Shown: positions 1-10,665 of the stretch, piece by piece
Position numbering within the stretch: position 1 is the first letter of the stretch
Layout: each line of letters begins with the position of its first letter
From: Linum tenue
Lineage: Eukaryota; Streptophyta; Magnoliopsida; Malpighiales; Linaceae
Assembly (NCBI GenBank): GCA_946122785.1
Contig: CAMGYJ010000008.1
Span: forward strand, 61,610,877-61,674,876
Length of the DNA: 64,000 nucleotides
Reading direction: 5' to 3'
Notes under the pieces: generated by a model
Seen by the model: the letters and a program-made list of their open reading frames with translations, nothing else
What the model was told of the DNA's origin: nothing
The model's database searches: none
Made by a program: the position numbers and the translations under genes

Positions 1-265
1 GTTCCTTGAAGACAATAGAGTGTTTATCAAACACCAGACACTCCGGAGCAAAAAAACCCGAATATATGGAATCGTTAACCAACTTTCCAGAATCGAAGAA
101 GGAAGATGGAGATTTCTACAAGATGGCACGGTGGAAAAGGAGCAGATGGTTTATCTCAATCCTTTTTATTACTATTATGATGATGATTTTTCTTACAGAA
201 GCCCACATGCCTTGAGTTATCGTTGTGTGCCTCTAATCAAAATGACCTAGGCTATCACTAGCTCA

Positions 266-681
266 AGATCCTATCATCTTTGCAAGGGATAAAAGGAAGA
301 GACGTAGCCGTATTCCGATGGCCTCCACGCCTGGCTGCTGTAAAGAATCACGTATCTCCATAAATATTTTGATATGCTCAACCGAATTCTCGTTATGGTA
401 GCCCTCAAAACGTCCAACATTCTGGACCATATGGATCATGAAGTGCGCAACTCGAAGTTAGGTACATTGACCTTAGGCAGGAAGATTGTTGAACGAATGT
501 TTGCAAGTTGAGGTCTTGTATCCTCGTAGAGAGTTTGTTCGCCCATACCCCTAGGTGATGGGGATTTAGAGGGAGAGGAGTTACTCTGGACTTCTAAACC
601 TTCGTCGAAGAGGGTATTTGAGTAAAGAGTAGTAATCAGCTTCTTCTTTCCCTTTCTTTTTCTTGGAAGTGGTGTCTTCAT
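266..681 (-). pseudogene. Ty3/Gypsy gag relic
   Basis: Minus-strand reading gives an N-terminal gag stretch with NVPNFELRTS, then after a one-base frame change MVQNVGRF, EHIKIFMEIRD and IGIRLRLF. These match in order the capsid region of Athila/Tat-type gag, where NEDPNxHLKxFLEICD and AIRLRLFPFSL are usual; the same region is intact in element C at 53457-55412. About 130 residues remain and the frame closes at a stop near 266. No LTR, PBS or pol sequence is recognisable next to it, so this is an isolated remnant. The gag assignment is firm; the lineage is inferred. Confidence 0.7.
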
Positions 682-1104
682 ATTAGAAGAATAAGAAGTA
701 CCACTTCTAGACCCACGACCCTGGGCAAGTCTTTTCTATTTAAACTTCTTGATTATGGACTTGGTTCGTGAAGGGATCATGCACAGGAGAGAGGTCGAAT
801 TCTGGAAGTAGAATGGCCCCCTCAATAGGCTGCACAACTCATTCAAACTTCCGTGTACCTGGATCGAGTAAGAGCTTAGCTTTCGTAGGAAAGGGTGCTT
901 CTAGGGAGATACTTTCATAATCGATGGTGTTACCCTCTTTCTATTCTATGTTCCTAGTTTGAAATTGATTGTATGAGGATGTGAACTCATTTGTCACTGT
1001 ATGTATTAATGCTATGATTTCATATCAAGTTTGTGTTGATAATTTTGATTTTTGATGCCCTATATGTATGCATGGATGCTTTATGTTTTGATGCCTATGT
1101 GTAT
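682..1104. other. No recognisable gene
   Basis: Mixed-composition DNA ending in an AT-rich stretch with TATGTGTATG-like repeats. It may continue the degraded Gypsy element to its left, but no open frame or motif supports this. The last 11 bases (1094-1104) are the target-site duplication of the next element. Confidence 0.4.
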
Positions 1105-1817
1105 GGGTAATTAGCATAAATGGTCACAAATCCTTGCACTCAGTACAAAATAGTCACAAACCTTTAATTTCTAACCATTTGATAACAAAACTTTTTTACT
1201 TAGAACAAAACTGTCACAAATTAAACAATGTGACCATTTCATACTAGTTCAAACTTTTGTTACCGTGTCATTGCAAATTAGACTTTTGGTGACCGTTTTG
1301 TACAAATTAAGTTCAAAAGTTTGAACGCTCAATCACCATTACAATTCACTCTAGTTGTATGGTGGTTTTGTTAATGTATGTAAATGATATTATGTTGTTT
1401 AGGATGACAATGAGAGAATTCAATGGCTGACAAACGGGTTCCAGACTGCTTTTTAGTTGAAAAAATATGTTTACTTTCTTACTTTCTTGGTATCGAAATT
1501 GAAAGGTCAACTGAGGGCATTCTTATTCGTCAAAGCAAATATGTCGATGAACACATGACCTGACATCTTATATGTCGTTCAAGTGGTTAGTGTCATATAC
1601 TTAACGAAAAAACTACCTGACCTCAAAACATGACAAACATTTAATTTGTAACGATTCGGTAACAAACTTTTGCACTTAAAACAAAACGGTCATAAATTAA
1701 ATAGCGGTGACCATTTTATACAATTTCAAAGTTTTGTTACCGTATTGTTACAAATTAAAGGTTTGTGACCATTTTGTACTAAGTGCAAAGGTTTGTTACC
1801 ATTTATGCTAATTACCC
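1105..1817. mobile_element. Non-autonomous TIR element, copy 1 (MULE-like)
   Basis: Ends are inverted copies of GGGTAATTAGCATAAATGGT, flanked by an 11-bp direct repeat CCTATGTGTAT at 1094-1104 and 1818-1828. The subterminal regions are packed with degenerate inverted repeats of the type GGTCACAAACCTTTAATTTG and its complement. Long repetitive TIRs with a 9-11 bp duplication fit Mutator-like non-autonomous elements. No transposase is present. The core at 1378-1565 is a fragment of Copia reverse transcriptase. A second, shorter copy lies at 2969-3402. Confidence 0.75.
1378..1565 (+). pseudogene. Captured Copia reverse transcriptase fragment
   Basis: Plus-strand frames read YVNDIMLF, then after a shift LLSYFLGIEIERSTEGIL and IRQSKYVDE. 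These are the YVDD box region and the following LKYFLGIEVARSxxGIxLxQRKY block of Ty1/Copia reverse transcriptase. Frameshifts and stops (Q*EN, MT*) make it non-functional. It sits wholly inside the TIRs of the surrounding element. A homologous piece lies in reverse orientation at 3085-3215 in the second copy. Confidence 0.7.
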
Positions 1818-1828
1818 CCTATGTGTAT

Positions 1829-2958
1829 GATATCGATGCTCATTTAGTTTAATGGTTTTTATTATCGATGCTTATGATTCTATAGTGTGATACTATATGA
1901 ATTGCGATTAGTATCAACAAACACCTTATCGTCAAGATTTCCAATCGATTAGTGCTTCATAATTTTGTTAATCATTCTAATCCATGGCAGGTTACAGTAA
2001 AGGCTCTCTAGTGCTCATGGATAGCCGATGAAAGTCGGTTGAATGGAAAGTTAGAGTCGAGCAACTTAGCAACCATGTTTGAGAGGAAAAGTTTTGATTG
2101 GAATTGAAAAGGGAAACATAGTTAAATACTACCACAATAAGTTCACCTAGTGATATTGTGACGATAATAATGTGGTTCCATGTACAAGGTTCATTATAAA
2201 CAATCTAATATACTCTTTTAACCTTGTTCTCCCAAGGCACCCCCTCCTAACAAGCTACCTCCGCCCCTGAGTATAAGCTTCCCTAAGGCATCTCTACTTA
2301 AACTTCTATGAATTCCTCCTTTAGCACATCACCATCTATTTTCTTCACCATCGTGTTTTCTTAGCAAAAACTTTCACAATAGCTCTACTGTTGGATCCCA
2401 TTCCTTTAAATTCTCATCTCCGTGACCAGGCTTACTCCAAACGTGAAATCACTCCCTACTATCAATTATCCTTGCATGACTTAAAAACCATGAAGTCAAC
2501 CTTCAATCCTACCTTAACAATCTTGGTTGAAACTTTCTCCTTGATGAGCCTCCCAATTTGAACTGTTATGAAGCTGTGAGGTATTTCTATTCAAATCTTA
2601 GAACATTTGGCCTTCACACTTGTACTTTCACAACTCTCATGTTTGGGCTATGATCACCATCCCAGTTTTAAACCTTTGCCACATCCTAAACATTCCAGGA
2701 GGAGGAGATACCTTAGCCCATGACTAATAGCTAGAAGCCTATGGCTTTGAAATCAACCTTAAGGCCATTCATATTATTAGTCATTCTCCTTATGGATTCT
2801 CATGGTCCGGATACCATTCTCCGACTAGATCTAAGGGTATTCCATACTCTTTTAGGATATAATCCTACGATTAGATATTTGGATTCTCTATAGCAGCCTC
2901 CATTCCTCTTGATTTTAATCATCTTCTCTTCTAAACCTACTGACCATAGGAGACCTCA
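1829..2958. other. No recognisable gene
   Basis: About 1.1 kb between the two related TIR elements. Plus-strand readings around 2740-2950 resemble weakly the C-terminal part of a LINE endonuclease (GFSWSGYHS, then TDHRRPQLS), but stops are dense and I do not call it. Nothing else is supported. Confidence 0.3.
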
Positions 2959-2968
2959 ACTATCATGG

Positions 2969-3402
2969 GGGTAATTAGTATAAATGGTCACAAACCTTTG
3001 CACTTAGTACAAAACGGTCACAAATCTTTAATTTGTAAAGATTCGGTAACAAAGATTTAAAGTTGTATGAAAACGTCACTTCTATTTAATTTGTGATTCA
3101 ATTTTGATACCAAGAAAGTAAGATAGTAGACCGAGTTCCTTCAACTGAAAAGAAACATGCAACCCATTTGTGAGGCATTGAATTCCCTCACCATCATCCT
3201 TTCTTACGATCACAAGTCACAAACCTTTAATTTGTAACAAAACGGTTACAAAAGTATAAACTTGTATGAAATGGTCACTTCAATTAATTTGTGTCCGTTT
3301 TGTGCTAAATGCAAAGGTTTGTTACGAATTCTTACAAATTAAAAGTTTGTGACCTTTTTTTTACTAAGTGCAAAGGTTTGTAAAATTTTATGCTAATTAC
3401 CC
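2969..3402. mobile_element. Non-autonomous TIR element, copy 2 (MULE-like)
   Basis: Same terminal sequence as the element at 1105-1817 (GGGTAATTAG at left, CTAATTACCC at right) and the same GGTCACAAACCTTTAATTTG-type subterminal repeats. Flanking duplication is ACTATCATGG at 2959-2968 against ACTATCATAG at 3403-3412, nine of ten matching. At 434 bp it is shorter than copy 1. It carries the homologous Copia RT fragment in inverted orientation, which is possible because the TIRs are nearly symmetrical. Confidence 0.7.
3085..3215 (-). pseudogene. Captured Copia reverse transcriptase fragment
   Basis: Minus-strand reading gives VIVRKDDGEGIQCL, then QLKELGLLSYFLGIKIE. This matches the Copia RT segment where an xxDDxxGI block precedes the MKDLGxLKYFLGIE motif. 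It overlaps and extends the piece in copy 1, so both elements descend from one capture event. Confidence 0.65.
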
Positions 3403-3412
3403 ACTATCATAG

Positions 3413-4143
3413 CCCACTACCCTTTAGAGCCTTGATAACTTGTCTCCTCATCAACCTCGGGATCAATCTGTTAGCTATTTGAGCTATAACTCCGATTATA
3501 TTTCCCACTGCGGATGATGTCCTACTAGAATTGGAGCTTGAGATTGAGGGGAAGAATGGTGCTCTTGAAGAAGATGGTCCTGAAGTAGTCTAAATAAGGA
3601 GCAATAGCGAGCCATAGGACTCAATTTTCAATAAGCCAACCACTTTTGCTGACAAAAGAGACTCCGATTCACCTTAGCTTAGCGATCCAACCTCTTTTGC
3701 CAATAGAAGCAACCCAGATTCACCTCATTTGTGTGAGCCAACCTCTCCTCATAAGAGAAGCGACCAAGAATTACCTCAGTTTGCAGCATAGGATTATGAG
3801 AATCTCTCCTAAGGCACTAACCTAAGCAACTTATGGTGCTCTGTTGATTTGAGTGGTGACGATGAAGCTTTTCTTATGTTTGAAAAATTAAAAATATGCG
3901 CGACTTTTTTCTTTTGAACGGTTATGTTAAGCTTTTAGAACTATTTTGGAACTTTCTTGTTGGTTTCAACCCTTTGAACAATGTTTGTTTTTTCAGCACA
4001 TGAAATTCTATTATGTTTTATGCTCTAATGGTTTATTTAGTTTGAGCACTCAGGTGTGTGATTGACTAAGCAATGAAAAATTTCAATTGGAGATAACAGG
4101 TTGAGAAGGAGCATTGTACCTTCCATCAGTAATAAAATACATG
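3413..4143. other. Non-genic, with degenerate tandem repeat
   Basis: At about 3636-3790 a unit of roughly 50 bp recurs about three times with variation (CCAACC, then xxAGAGAxxCGAxxCAGATTCACCTCA). The rest may be the decayed 3' internal region of the Copia-like element whose LTR begins at 4155, but no pol motif is readable. Confidence 0.35.
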
Positions 4144-4700
4144 CAGGGGGAGATTGTTGGGAAAAAGCTTTTCCTTTCTATAAAGGTGAAACAAAACAAA
4201 TTATTACTTGCCATATTTGTGAATATATGATTACAGGAAATAATCTACCATATCAAAGGAAGATCAAGAGAAGACCGTTGCACTAAGAGAAAGTATAAAT
4301 GGAAGGAAGCAACATGCAAGAACTCACAGAATGTGGTCGAGCAATCCTAGTATCCTACATAAGGCAATATCAAACACTCTGCGATTAGCAATATGTGTAA
4401 GAATTTATAGGTGTTCACAATCTGTATTCCTTGAGTGTTTGTAATGTTGGGTAGTTTCTCTCTTTAGCATGAGTGCTTGTAAGGAAGAGAGAAATTGGCA
4501 TATTGCTCTGTTCTTGTCAAGGATTTGAGTTTCACTCAAAGGGACTCAACTTGGAATTAGATAAAAATCTATACACTAGGTCTTAAAGGGCGAGCCACCT
4601 TTGAGCCAAGACATAATTAATATGTTGAAACCGGTTAACAAAAAATCATATGTACATGTTCTTCTCCTTTCTCTTTATTAACTTGTGATTTTTTCTTTAC
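4144..4700 (+). repeat. Copia-like 3' LTR relic with polypurine tract
   Basis: A polypurine tract (CAGGGGGAGAT, 4144-4154) is followed directly by TGTTGGGAAAAAGC, the usual Copia junction of a GGGGGAGATTG tract and a TGTTGG LTR start. The following 500 bp has LTR-like composition. No second LTR or internal pol is found, and the right end near 4700 is approximate. Confidence 0.45.
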
Positions 4701-4961
4701 ATATACGAGAGTTTGCTAAGTCAAAGGTGGAAGACGACCAGTAAATGGATAAAGCCCATCTAAAAAAGTGCTTTGGCTTTAGTAGTGGGTTAAGCCCAAC
4801 TCACAAGTACATATGACAGATCTCCCATAAATTATATTTCGTTTATCTCATTAATACTATTATTATTATTATCATGCAAACAAATTTAGCTTTGTATAAG
4901 GTGCAATTTCAAGGAACTTCATTTATTTGGTCAACTCGCCAAACTGCAACAAGCATAGTTT

Positions 4962-5077
4962 GGGGATTGGATACTGCATTTCTAGGAAACCATTATCGAT
5001 TAGATCAAGGCTACGTTCAGGGGATTGGATACTGCATTTCTAGGAAACCACTATACATTATTTATCAAATAGGAAAT
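4962..5077. repeat. 58-bp tandem duplication
   Basis: The segment starting GGGGATTGGATACTGCATTT at 4962 recurs 58 bp further on at 5020, with the first 35 bp nearly identical. Origin unknown. Confidence 0.7.
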
Positions 5078-5408
5078 CAGACCATAAAGCTTTTTTGATA
5101 GCTATGAAGAGGTTAAGAGACGGGGGGAAGTCATTATTTCTTTTCTATGCTCGTTGGGAAGATAACCCAGAGTATCGAGACATTATGAAAGAGGTATGTG
5201 AGTGAAACACCCAAATTGGTGTTATTTATCCTTCATATTTAGGTCTGCTTCGTGCCAAGTCATGATGTGCATAATCAGAAGAATATCATCGATTACATAC
5301 CTATTTCGTTACTATTTTATTATGTCGTGATTTTATGGTGATTTAGACGATGTATGTGAATTAGGTACAAAAAATGGAACAAGTGTGGCAAAATGGGTTG
5401 GACCCTGA

Positions 5409-5735
5409 TGATCATGGCCCAAAGGGAAAGATCTCGGCCAAGAAAGCAGACTCCAAAATAGAGGTGAAGATCGTGGCCTGAGAACCCAGGTTTGCGGCCA
5501 TGAAACTGCAGCCCTTGTCTGCGAACTTCATGAAGAAGCCAAACGAGAGAGAAAATTAACTTTTGTCAGCCTGATCTTGGTCAACGTCTTTCCTGACCAT
5601 GAGGAAGTTCACGGCTGCAACTCACGGATCGTCACCCTGAAGTCAGCCCGCGAACTCCCATCAGACGAACATCAAAACGGCGATGCCTGATGATCTCGGT
5701 CTCGAAGGAAAAGATCACGACCGCGATCTCCTCTT
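5409..5735 (+). promoter_or_regulatory. GATCNYGGYC motif array upstream of TATA
   Basis: Six or more copies of GATC(A/T/G)(C/T)GG(C/T)C lie in the 350 bp before the TATA box, one in inverted form (GACCGCGATC near 5720). Related TTTGCGGCC and GTTCACGGCT also occur. Function unknown; the position is that of U3 enhancers. Confidence 0.5.
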
Positions 5736-5768
5736 GCTCAACAACGAACTTGTCCGTCCCCCTGAAGT

Positions 5769-5778
5769 CTATAAATAG
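5769..5778 (+). promoter_or_regulatory. TATA box of LTR F
   Basis: CTATAAATAG is a strong plant TATA box. It lies after the GATCNYGGYC array and about 60 bp before a GA-rich leader, as expected for a U3/R boundary. Confidence 0.6.
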
Positions 5779-5831
5779 AGGACCTCTTCCCCCATTTAAG
5801 AGAACTAATTTTGATATAGAAATTTATGGTT

Positions 5832-5832
<1 letters not shown>

Positions 5833-5865
<33 letters not shown>

Positions 5866-5871
5866 AGAGAA
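5833..5871 (+). repeat. (GA)n microsatellite
   Basis: About 14 uninterrupted AG units followed by AAGAGAGAGAAG, in the probable 5' leader of LTR F. Confidence 0.9.
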
Positions 5872-7436
5872 GCTGAAGGAAGGATGAGAAGCTAGAAGAG
5901 AGGAGCCATCTTCCTCAACATTAATTCTTCCCCAAATTCTTCTTTGTATCTTCTTCCCTCCTCCATGGAGTAGTCTCTTTAGGTACTAGGGGTTCTAAAC
6001 CCCAAACCCTAGTTTTAGGGCTATTATGTAATGAATGAATATGTTAGGGTTTTGAATAAATGCGTTTGTCTAGTTGATTTTAATGCTTCATCTACTTTGA
6101 TTGTGCTTGGGTATGTCTCCCCAATCTTCTCTACTAGCCTACTTGAGCTTCTACGCTGGGTGTGGAGTTTTAGGGTTAGACAGGTATGCACCATTTGGCA
6201 GATTATGGCTAGATGATTGAATATGGTCTTGTGGTGGACGACGCGACCGTACCCCTGCCACAAGAACGCCTTCCTAGATGAAACTTGGGATGAAACCTCA
6301 GTGTGTACGATGGGTAGTGCCCATTGACATGAGCTATGTTCTTAAAGTCCCAGAATACATGACCATATACCAAGGTGACAATGGGGTAGGTAGGGCGTAT
6401 CCGGAGGCATGTGGATAATCAAAAAGGCCCATGGAAAAGAGCTCACTCAACACATTCGCTTAACCCAACATGTTTAGTCATTTGCATGATATACCTAGGC
6501 TAGGGCGAGGGTTGGTTCCCCGATGTACATGCTTTATTCTTGTTTATTGACTCGCTAAAACACAACTCCTAACAATGGCTAAGTGTAACCAATGAAAGGG
6601 ACTGCAGTATAGTGGCACATGTAATAAATATAGAATCCTCGGTGTCTAGAGTTACTATTACTCAACTTCGGTTTATTATCTAGCAAACCAAATAGAGATA
6701 TAAGAACTATAACTACTCTAGCAAACTATAGTTAAAGTTAATTCAATTACAGGTTGGAACTCACTTAGGTATGATTCCCCTAGTCTGCAGTTAGGTCAAG
6801 TTGTAATTCACCCAATCCAATTCAGTTGACAGATATACTATGGAAAGTTGTTAACAAGTGTGGAATCTCGACTAAAGTAATCCAGACCCTCTTAGTTTGA
6901 ATAATCGGCGGGCGACTAACCTCCACCGGCGTAAGCTGACCGAGGCACTAACACACCAAACTTCCACTATTGGATTCAATTCTAGTACAGTGCAATGAAT
7001 CAATTCCTCGACTAAAATCGATTCACTATATCCAATTAAGGTTGCTCTTTTAACCTATACAGAGACTATCGTTCTATGATAAAACAGGAATCAGGAGAAT
7101 TTGATAAGGACTCATACAATTCTGAATAATGCCACATTTGTATATATCAAAGTCAATCAATCATGAATATGGGTTCATACAACTCTTCCTAGCATCCAAG
7201 TCTACGGTTCCTCAAAACCTAAGTGAAGGGAAGTTACTCCATAGAGAAGAGAGACAATGCAGAAATCTTATCTAGATCTTCAATCTCCATCTTCAAGCTT
7301 GATTCCCAAGCTCCAGTGGTAAAGAAATCCTCCAAAATAGCTCCAAGAATGATCCTAAGGTGCTTTCTCTATAGGGTTCATCCCTTGGATGTTGGGATCC
7401 AATACCCAGCTCTCCCCCTTCAAAATCTTCAAAAAC

Positions 7437-7446
7437 CCATTTATAC
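7437..7446 (-). promoter_or_regulatory. TATA box of LTR E
   Basis: Minus-strand GTATAAATGG, placed just downstream (in element sense) of an array of AAGTTACGG and CCGTAACTTT copies. Confidence 0.5.
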
Positions 7447-7461
7447 AGCTCCTAGAGGCCA

Positions 7462-7612
7462 AGTTACGCACATAGTTATGGCCAACACGTAACTTTGAAG
7501 ACAAACCTTAACTTTGGAATGCGTTCTGCTTCTCGGGGCCAGGGTTACGGCCAAAATGGCAAAGTTACGGTATGAACCGTAATTTTGAAGGTCAGCCCGT
7601 AACTTTGGAGAG
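7462..7612 (-). promoter_or_regulatory. AGTTACGG/CCGTAACT motif array in U3
   Basis: Copies of AGTTACG or its complement occur at about 7462, 7487, 7543 (GTTACGGCC), 7562, 7578 and 7596, in direct and inverted orientation, next to the TATA box. The array sits where arrays of other motifs lie in LTRs A, C and D. Confidence 0.5.
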
Positions 7613-7794
7613 GCTGCTGTCTTTCGGTCATTTCTCCCTCATCCGAACTCTGAACCAGTCGTTGTTTGATCCCAGACGCTCGTAGTCTCATCCTCTTTCT
7701 TTCAATTCCTAGATTACATGATTCTTTTTTCTATTAAATGAGGTATAAATATTTTTTTCTTGGGGTCGTGCAAGAGTTTCTTCCCCCAAATCGC

Positions 7795-9450
7795 CAATTG
7801 ATCTCTGATTGACTTGAAACTTGCGCCTATACTTCACTTTAGTGAGAAGGATATCAGAATCAGAGCCGATTGATATTGAGACTCCAGAAGGACGGGCTGT
7901 CCTATTCTTCAGGGACTATAATGATGGTACGTTCGTGTGTTGTTTGTTCATATTCTAGTGTTTCCTCATTACCTATGTGTTACTTTTTGCAGCCTACTCG
8001 CGTGTTATGGCATGTATGGAAATTCAGGAGAATGCCTTATTATCCACGAGGTTGCCACTGCATGCCTCTAGTCCACAAGGTGGAGTGGTGATCCCTGAAA
8101 TACCCGAGGTTCCTAGACTAGCAGTGTCGACGTCTATTGGTGGTCTAAACAAGCGAGCACGTCATTTCTCTCCACATCAAGACAAGAGTTTTGAGCCAAG
8201 TTTTAGAAGAGATTATGAAGCCGGCAGCTCGAGTCGTCCCACCTATGAGGGCGAGCAGAACCGCCCCCAAATGGCGAGGACATTTCAAAGGTTAGAGCTT
8301 CATTCTAGAGGTGATCCCGGTACCTCGGTGGAGGACGAATAAATGCCCCGCTAGTTTTGAACTACCGCACTTTGTGTGATATGGGAGGTCAGCTTCCTCC
8401 TCTTGAAGGCGAGGCTGATGGCCTTTGCTTTGCGAGATCGCGAAACGAGGAAATTTTACTGTATTATAAATAAAGTATGTTGTGATGAATTAACTAACCA
8501 TATTGTTTATTGCAGATGAATCAGTATACCACGGAGATGGAGAGGCTTGTGGCGAAATCCAGGTCATAGATTGTGACAGCTTAGTAAAATGCAGCGCGTA
8601 TGGAGCATGATCTTTGCAGCCAGAATCGAAAGCTGGAGGAAGCCAGGGATCATGGCAACAAGATCCAGGCACTCCTCTACGAGGCTCAAAGTCAGGCGGC
8701 GATCAATTCAAAGAGCCTTCAAATAACAGAAGCTTCAGAAGTAGCGGTGCTACAGGTAGGGCTGGCTATTTGGTTCTGAACTATTTGGTTTTACCCGAAA
8801 CAGGACCGTATAATTCGGACCGGATAGCAAACAATGCAATCTCATATTCGGGCTTAGATTTGAGGTAAAAACCCGGATAAAGACCGGATAAGAGACCCCC
8901 AACACCTAAAATCAAGATAAAATTGGGACCGGACCGGGTCAAGACCGGACTGGATCCAATCCAATCTTTGGTCCTTATATTCCCGAAAAGACCGGACTGG
9001 GACCAGATCAATTTGGTCCAATTTAACCGAACCGGACCGTATAGCCACCCCTAGCTACAGGAGATGACACTGCTTAAGGAAGAGCATGCGACCGAGCAAG
9101 AAGTTCTTATGGCGGAGTGAGACTAGGCTCGTGCTGAGGTAGTAGAATTACAACATCAAGTGGAACAGGCGTTGGGGGAAACCTCAGGAGGTATAGTACT
9201 CTCAGATGGTCTACGTGACGTAATTCCAGAGGCTGAGTTAAACGAGGCACACATGTGAAGAGAGACAGGTGCCAGAGTCGGCGCAGTTTCATTCGGGGAG
9301 GCAGTGATCCAACGCAACACCAACGAAATCGAGACTTTTAGTGCAACACCACTGTTTAGTATGGTTTCTGCGATCCAGTCCTTTCTTGTTGCCATGGATA
9401 GCCCGGTTCCGACAGAGCTAGCGATATCAGCTAAGCACGCTTGGGTGAGT
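7795..9450 (+). pseudogene. Antisense coiled-coil gene at the 3' end of the Tat element
   Basis: On the plus strand, opposite to the Tat pol genes, an exon-like structure can be followed. An exon ends near 7924 (before GTACGTTCG), a short intron ends in TTTTTGCAG (7991), exon 2 runs to about 8470, and an intron ends in TTATTGCAG (8515). A long heptad-rich segment follows (EMERLVAKS, NRKLEEARDHGNKIQALL, LLKEEHATEQEVLM, VVELQHQVEQAL). Stops and frameshifts break it and a hAT MITE splits it at 8757-9053. Tat-lineage elements are known to carry extra ORFs antisense to pol between INT and the 3' LTR. I assign it there from position and structure, not from a recognised domain. Confidence 0.5.
8757..9053. 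mobile_element. hAT-type MITE
   Basis: Termini TAGGGCTGGCTAT and ATAGCCACCCCTA are inverted repeats with one mismatch, flanked by a perfect 8-bp duplication GCTACAGG (8749-8756 and 9054-9061). The interior (297 bp) repeats GACCGGACCGG-type motifs. An 8-bp TSD with a TAGGGxTGG terminus is typical of hAT MITEs. It interrupts the antisense coiled-coil gene, so it is younger than that gene. Confidence 0.85.
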
Positions 9451-9714
9451 ATGGGTGCCTATCTACATATAGTAGTTTGCCATGGATATGTAGTCGTGTA
9501 TTTTGCGTTGTACAATTTAGCGGCTTTTAATAAAACTAGGTGGCGACGTATCACCATTTTATTTCAAATCTTATGTCCATGTCGCAAAAAACACGTAATG
9601 CACATTATGGCATATACTATGTACGTATTATGGCATACTCGATATATATTATGGGGTAGAGTACCTTCGAAGGTGCATGGCATTCCAGGTGCGAGGAATG
9701 TTTCGACCACTAGC

Positions 9715-10570
9715 AATAGAAAGCTTGACAGTGTTTGGACCGACCACTTCGCGTACTCTGTAGGGTCCTTCCCATGATGGATTGAACTTTCCCAATCTTG
9801 TTTTGTGATAAAAGTTGCGACGGAGAACCCATTCACCTTCATGTATCCGTCACTACTTTACTTTGGTATTGTAGTAACGAGCTACTCGTGCCTTCAAGGC
9901 TTTCATTCTGAGGAGATCGTCTTCTTAACGTTCTTCTATGAGATGGAGGTCATGAATGAGATCAATTCGATAAGAGAAAAGTTCTGTTTCCACATGAATT
10001 ACGACATCCACGCCAAAAGTCAGGGCATAGGGTGACTCTCCTGTGGCTGTTTTATAGGTCGTGCGATGGGCCCAAAGAACATGGAAAAGTTCTTCCACCC
10101 ACTTTCCTTTTGCTTCATTCAGTTGAGTCTTCAGTCCCCAGAGGATGTTTTTATTGGCTGACTCTGCTTGTCCATTAGCTTGAGGATAGGCGACAGAGGC
10201 ATAGTGGAGGAGGATGCCATACCATGCATAGTATGCTTGAAGACTCTCACATGTGAACTGTGTCCCTTGATCGAGGATGATGGTGTGGGAAAGAGTGAAG
10301 CGACAAATGATGTTTTTCCACAAGAATTTCTCGACTTGTTGGACCGTGAGTCCAGTGATGGCTCTAGCTTCGACCCATTTGGTGAAGTAGTCGATTGCCA
10401 CAATGAGCCATTTTTTTCGTCTAGGGGCTACAGGAAATGGCCCTAAGAAGTCCATTCCCCATTGGGTGAATGGCCATGGACTTATATTTCCTTGTATTGG
10501 CCCAAGCGGTGCATGTGGCACTTGGGTAGCAACCTGACATTTGATACAAGATTGGACGTAGTCTCGTGTA
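9715..10570 (-). pseudogene. Tat-type Gypsy integrase
   Basis: Integrase core of the host Tat element. The zinc-finger remnant CIKC lies near 10545. The D,D,E residues are seen in WGMDFLGPFP, IILDQGTQF and GQAESANK. The C-terminal GPY-type motif (FNPSWEGPYRVREVVGP) is read in another frame near 9760. The longest open frame is 9925-10521 (198 aa); frameshifts lie on both sides. The histidine half of the HHCC finger and the linker to RNase H are missing, so an internal deletion near 10570 is likely. The frame is separated from its RNase H by element A. Confidence 0.85.
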
Positions 10571-10660
10571 TCTCAACATGTGAAAACTAAGCTATACTAG
10601 TATGAGTGGCATTGACGTAAGCCGTTAGTGCAGGTTCACGAGCCTCGTATGCCCCTAGAA
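10571..10660 (-). pseudogene. C-terminal end of second RNase H, left of element A
   Basis: Minus-strand reading gives QVLGAYEAREPALTAYVNA, the block that follows HSDSxLVVNQ in the additional plant-type RNase H of Tat elements. The preceding HSDSALVVNQ lies at 19826-19860 beyond element A. The two halves join at the CCTGG target duplication, which shows where A inserted. Confidence 0.8.
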
Positions 10661-10665
10661 CCTGG

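Larger units (their letters stand above)
5219..6547 (+). repeat. LTR-like sequence F (plus orientation)
   Basis: The region has plant Gypsy LTR organisation in plus orientation: an upstream half rich in a repeated GATCNYGGYC motif (5409, 5430, 5468, 5573, 5692, 5715), a TATA box at 5769, a GA microsatellite, then a leader containing CCCTAGTTTTAGGG and AT-rich text. It resembles Athila/Tat LTRs in layout. I cannot fix its true ends. On the right it stops where LTR E begins at 6548. No partner LTR is in the window. Confidence 0.45.
6548..7690 (-). repeat. Athila-like LTR E, apparently solo
   Basis: The plus-strand start TGACTCGCTAAAACACAACT parallels the LTR start of element A (TGACACGCCAAAACACAACA). 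The order of landmarks also follows A: AAGTGTAACC, AGTCxxGCAGT, GGTTTATTATCTAGC, TGACCGAGGC, then a GAAGGGAAGTTACTCCATAG block. The element is therefore read on the minus strand. No gag-pol is attached and no partner LTR is seen. The U3 end (right side) is not resolved and 7690 is approximate. Confidence 0.6.

Noticed and set aside
2740..2960. Possible LINE endonuclease remnant
   Set aside because: Only two short weak resemblances among many stops; not enough to annotate.
4874..5098. 74-aa plus-strand ORF
   Set aside because: Its length comes from the 58-bp tandem duplication; no domain, no start context.
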